From Armatimonadota bacterium (GTDB lineage: Bacteria; Armatimonadota; JAAZEB01), in assembly GCA_016199585.1 (NCBI GenBank), contig JACQGM010000069.1, positions 1 through 32,479 of the forward strand: DNA of 32,479 nt, read 5' to 3'. A model generated the notes under the pieces. The model worked only from the letters and a program-made list of their open reading frames with translations. It was not told the origin of the DNA and made no database searches. Position 1 is the first letter of the stretch. Each line of letters starts with the position of its first letter. The translations under genes were made by a program, and so were the position numbers. Shown in pieces: positions 29,650-32,479 of this stretch.

Positions 29650-31275
29650 CTATCGAGCGGCGTCGTGGACCTTGATGACCGCGCAGCCATGCCCACCGCT
29701 CGCCGACAACTCCAGGCTGCCCCCGGGGCCGATCCGGTGCGCGTGCAGCGTCAGCGACGGTGTCTGCTCAATGATGGTGATCGCCTTGCCCGCCCATTCC
29801 GCCGGCAGCCGAACGGTATCGTGCTCCACCGACCGGTGGTAGTCTACGTAGACCACCTGACCCTCTCCTTCCGGGTGCCAGTACACGCAGGTGGCGTTGG
29901 CGTGGGATCGCGGATCGAAGTACTGGCGGTAGGCCAGGCAGTGGAACGTGGTGCCGGCGGGAACCAGGGCGCCCATCTTCCGGTCCACTGCTACCGGGTA
30001 CGACTTGACCGGGTAGAGGGAGATCGCGCTGCTGGCGTTCCTCGCCCGCTCCGCCGGGCGCGTCAGGCCCTCGGTCAAGGAGTACCCGAGGGCGTAGCCG
30101 ACCTGCCGGACGGTCTGACCGTTCTCCCTCCGGCCAACGAACTGGATGAACCGCTCAGGCAGGTTGTCCGGGTCCTCGACGTTGCCACGGGCGACACTGA
30201 ACACGAACGGCTCCTTCGGGGGCGCCGCAGAGAGATCCTGCACGGAGCGGAAGTCATAGCGGATGCCGTTCTGCTCGAACGGGAGGGTTTTCGGCACGTA
30301 GTACTCATGGGTGGAACCGGCCTCCCAGACGAGCCGGGCGGACTGGTTGAAGCCCATGTACCCCATCTCGAACTCCTGGAGCGCCCGCGAGGTGTAGTCA
30401 ATGAGCGTCGTGCCCCCCGGGAGGAAGCGGTAGATGATGTGGTTGGCGACGACTCCCTCCAGGCGATCCGCGGTGAAGTCCGGCTCGACGCCCGGATGGG
30501 CGAGGATGTCTCTGAGGAGCGACCCGACGTTGATGATGTCGTACTCTTCCACCACGTCGAGGCTGCGGCAATAGGTGACCTCGCCATCCCTGAGCGGCTT
30601 CTTGCCATCCGCCAGGTACTCCTGCCTGCGGACGCGGCAGGCGGGCCGCAGTTGCCCCGTCTTCACGGCGATGGGCAGCGATACCTTCCCGGAGGCGCTG
30701 GTCAGCGACGGACCCACCATCTCTCTCGTGAAGCGCCAGACGGTGTTCGTGCCCCTGTTCTCGGAGAGGAACCACAGGGTCTCGTCATCCACAACGCGGA
30801 TGAGGTGGAAGCGGGTGCCGGCGCCATCCACCCAGGCGCTGCCGATGTCCGCCGTCGTCCGCCCGTGTGCCGGGCTGGCCACCACGCACAGATCCGGGCA
30901 GCCGTGGTTGCCGCCGATGTAGCCGCCGTTGATGATGAACGGCGAGGCGTCGTCGCCACAGGGGTGAAAGAGCACTCCTTGCTGCGTCGCCTCGGCGCTG
31001 AAGGCCGCGGCGGGCGCCACCAGCCTCGCCCCGACGAAGTTGACCTGGCGGTTGCTGCCCTTCCCAAGGGAGACCACCAGGTCCTGCTCGGGCGAGAAGG
31101 CGCTGCGTATCAGCACGGTGTCGCCGATCTTCAGCACTCGCAATGTGTCTGCTGTCATCATGCTCTCCGGGCCGGGACGGCCGCTCGTGAGTGGAGCCGG
31201 CACTTCAGCCGCCCCGGTCGCCGCAACGGATGCCACCCAACCGGCCATCAACGCCCAACTCCGTGGTCTCCTCAT
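29650..31275 (-). CDS. Exported 541-residue protein of unknown family
   Basis: A signal peptide (MRRPRSWALMAGWVASVAAT, cut near GAAEVPAP) is followed by a long beta-rich protein. Notable segments: DTVLIRSAFSPEQDLVVSLG, INGGYIGGNHGCPDLCVVAS with its GGNHG turn, ADIGSAWVDGAGTRFHLIRV, EYDIINVGSLLRDILAHPG, and a C-terminal strand-rich half with TTFHCLAYRQYFDP. The layout recalls large secreted glycan-active or carbohydrate-binding proteins, but I see no catalytic signature that fixes a family. AGGGG eight bases before the ATG is a weak ribosome binding site. It sits between a Gfo/Idh/MocA-type gene and a creatininase gene, so a role in uptake or breakdown of an exported substrate is plausible. 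Confidence 0.85.
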   Translation of the reverse strand: MRRPRSWALMAGWVASVAATGAAEVPAPLTSGRPGPESMMTADTLRVLKIGDTVLIRSAFSPEQDLVVSLGKGSNRQVNFVGARLVAPAAAFSAEATQQGVLFHPCGDDASPFIINGGYIGGNHGCPDLCVVASPAHGRTTADIGSAWVDGAGTRFHLIRVVDDETLWFLSENRGTNTVWRFTREMVGPSLTSASGKVSLPIAVKTGQLRPACRVRRQEYLADGKKPLRDGEVTYCRSLDVVEEYDIINVGSLLRDILAHPGVEPDFTADRLEGVVANHIIYRFLPGGTTLIDYTSRALQEFEMGYMGFNQSARLVWEAGSTHEYYVPKTLPFEQNGIRYDFRSVQDLSAAPPKEPFVFSVARGNVEDPDNLPERFIQFVGRRENGQTVRQVGYALGYSLTEGLTRPAERARNASSAISLYPVKSYPVAVDRKMGALVPAGTTFHCLAYRQYFDPRSHANATCVYWHPEGEGQVVYVDYHRSVEHDTVRLPAEWAGKAITIIEQTPSLTLHAHRIGPGGSLELSASGGHGCAVIKVHDAAR

Positions 31276-31329
31276 GGTTGTGCCCCTGCGTTCCCCTCCC
31301 GGCGCCTCTGCTTCTTCTCGCGCGCTCTC

Positions 31330-32298
31330 TCAGACCGGAACCGTCGCCTGTTCTTTCAGTGAGGCATCCACCGCGCGACGCAGCGCCGCCGTCTGAGCCG
31401 CGTCCGCCAGCGTGCTCAACGGCGCCTTTCCCGTGCGGATGCACTCGGCGAAGTGCTCGATCTCGGCGACGCAGCCAGAGGCGTAGAGGGAGCTGAGACG
31501 GTTGTAGCCGACCGAGGTGGAGCCGCGCCAGAGCGTGGCCGACGCCGTGTCGAACTCCATGTCCCAGGGGAGGACGGCCTCGGGCTCCCGGTAACAGTGC
31601 AGCTCCAATCGGTCCGTGGCGCGCAGCATCCCATCGGCGCGGGTCACTTCCACTTCCTCGTAGGGGATGGCGTGGTTCTGGAACGCCGTGGCGCGGATGG
31701 TGCCCAGGTCTCCGTTGGCGAACTCGAGGACCACCCGCCGACTGCGCCCCTGACCCCAGGCGTGGACCCGGGCCACATCCCCACCGAGGTAGAGCGCCAG
31801 GTTGTAGAAATGGTGGATCCATTCGAAGTAGCGGATGTCGAGGCAGAAGCTCCCCTCACCCTCCTGGCGCCAGGCGTCGAGGAGGCCTTTCAGCTTGTGG
31901 TAGATCGGCGAGCAACGCAGCAGGTAGCCCACCTGGTACGCCTTGCCCGAGCGGGCGCAGGCCTCCCCCACCCGCTCCGCGTCTTCGGGGGAGGTGATCG
32001 CCGGCGTCTCGCACAACACGTGCTTCCCCGCCAGCAGCGCCGCCGCCGACAGCTCCGCGGCGGCCTTTCCCGGAACGGCGATGACCACGGCCTCCACCGA
32101 ATCATCCGCAAGCAGCCCCTCGTGCCCGGTGTAGCACCGGACACGGAAGTCCGCCTCCGCGCGCGCCGCCGACTCCGCCGTGCGCGTGGCGATGGCGGTC
32201 AGCCGCACGCTCGGCGCGAAGTGAAGGGAGGGGTAGAGCATCAGCCGGGCGTGCCGCCCGGCCCCGATGAAACCGAGGCGAACCGGTTCTTCATTCAT
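31330..32298 (-). CDS. Gfo/Idh/MocA-type protein lacking the catalytic lysine
   Basis: 322 residues. The Rossmann motif FIGAGRHARLM is clear, and the C-terminal alpha/beta domain is present (FEWIHHFYNLALYLGGDVAR). The E-K-P motif reads CETPAIT in GKHVLCETPAIT, so the lysine is Thr, and the H-x-x-D pair reads HHFYN. Nucleotide binding is likely, but normal dehydrogenase chemistry is doubtful. GAGGAG seven bases before the ATG supports the start. The start overlaps the end of an upstream reading frame by 8 nt. First complete gene of the 28-32 kb minus-strand operon. Confidence 0.9.
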   Translation of the reverse strand: MNEEPVRLGFIGAGRHARLMLYPSLHFAPSVRLTAIATRTAESAARAEADFRVRCYTGHEGLLADDSVEAVVIAVPGKAAAELSAAALLAGKHVLCETPAITSPEDAERVGEACARSGKAYQVGYLLRCSPIYHKLKGLLDAWRQEGEGSFCLDIRYFEWIHHFYNLALYLGGDVARVHAWGQGRSRRVVLEFANGDLGTIRATAFQNHAIPYEEVEVTRADGMLRATDRLELHCYREPEAVLPWDMEFDTASATLWRGSTSVGYNRLSSLYASGCVAEIEHFAECIRTGKAPLSTLADAAQTAALRRAVDASLKEQATVPV

Positions 32299-32479
32299 GC
32301 GTTGGCTCCTCTAGCACGACCTTGTTCGCGATCCGCCCACGGAGCACCTCGCGCGACTTTGCGAGAAGGTGACGCCCGACTCTGACGCTACCTCCGGCAT
32401 TCACCGGGAGCACAAGCGGCACCGCACCCGCGGGCCGGGGCGGGTGGGCGGGTGGGCGTCCACCCCAGGGCCGCGTAGA
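32291..32479 (-). CDS. Possible C-terminal end of an upstream gene (partial)
   Basis: The frame is open from the right edge to a TGA at 32293-32291, giving 62 residues. The last 40 (PLVLPVNAGGSVRVGRHLLA, then KSREVLRGRIANKVVLEEPT) look like real protein, and the 8-nt overlap with the next ATG is typical of an operon. The first 20 residues are low-complexity Pro/Gly/Ala over a G-rich tract, so the true extent is uncertain. Family not recognised. Confidence 0.4.
   Translation of the reverse strand, partial: STRPWGGRPPAHPPRPAGAVPLVLPVNAGGSVRVGRHLLAKSREVLRGRIANKVVLEEPTHE

Noticed and set aside
29155-31362. A 735-codon plus-strand frame opposite the creatininase and 541-residue genes
   Set aside because: It spans two real minus-strand genes with ribosome binding sites and shows no domain of its own.
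1-32479. CRISPR arrays, tRNA/rRNA genes, phage or intact transposons
   Set aside because: No regular spaced repeats, no tRNA cloverleaf signatures, no rRNA stretches and no transposase or integrase motifs were seen on either strand.

Overview
The window is very GC-rich with strong GC bias at third codon positions. It reads as a bacterial chromosome segment with no rRNA, tRNA, CRISPR array, phage or intact insertion sequence. Paired PQQ-type beta-propeller proteins, many secreted TPR and hypothetical proteins, several Gfo/Idh/MocA oxidoreductases, creatininase and amidohydrolase families, and an archaeal-type group 3b hydrogenase together suggest an uncultured lineage near Armatimonadota or another GC-rich, free-living phylum. 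That placement is an inference from gene content only.

Layout, left to right. (1) 1-2404: two exported beta-propeller proteins, the first cut by the window edge. (2) 2405-5781: a NusG-paralogue (UpxY/LoaP/RfaH-like) antiterminator, then a consensus promoter, a structured leader and a 732-residue exported protein with a CsgG-like region. (3) 5782-10577: a three-gene cassette bracketed by copies of an intergenic repeat family. It encodes an ECF sigma factor, a protein joining a zinc-binding anti-sigma domain to a GspE/PilB-type secretion ATPase with a broken Walker B, and a protein joining two GspF-like soluble domains (no membrane segments) to a second, more degenerate GspE-like domain. This is the most unusual part of the window: secretion or pilus motor parts apparently reused as a cytoplasmic sigma-control complex. 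(4) 10578-12652: a membrane-anchored TPR protein overlapping alanine dehydrogenase (ald). (5) 12705-21796, minus strand: a hydBGDA group 3b [NiFe] hydrogenase operon, its maturation protease, a membrane GAF histidine kinase, and two exported hypothetical proteins.

The hydrogenase operon has a near-consensus extended -10 promoter with a perfect Rex operator (TTGTGAA-N4-TTCACAA) at its expected start site. A second perfect Rex operator lies about 580 bp upstream, before an oppositely directed gene. NADH/NAD+ control of H2 metabolism is therefore readable from the DNA. (6) 22848-25005: two Gfo/Idh/MocA oxidoreductases. (7) 25107-27754: an unknown 183-residue protein diverging from a TolB-like/TPR exported protein that has a near-perfect sigma-70 promoter. 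(8) 27951-32479, minus strand: a likely catabolic operon with a partial upstream reading frame, a Gfo/Idh/MocA-type protein lacking the usual lysine, a large exported protein, a creatininase-family amidase and an amidohydrolase.

Convergent gene pairs are separated by strong GC hairpins without U-tracts (12660-12689, 25021-25107, 27803-27844). Many gene starts are supported by clear GGAGG-type ribosome binding sites, which were used to choose between start codons.
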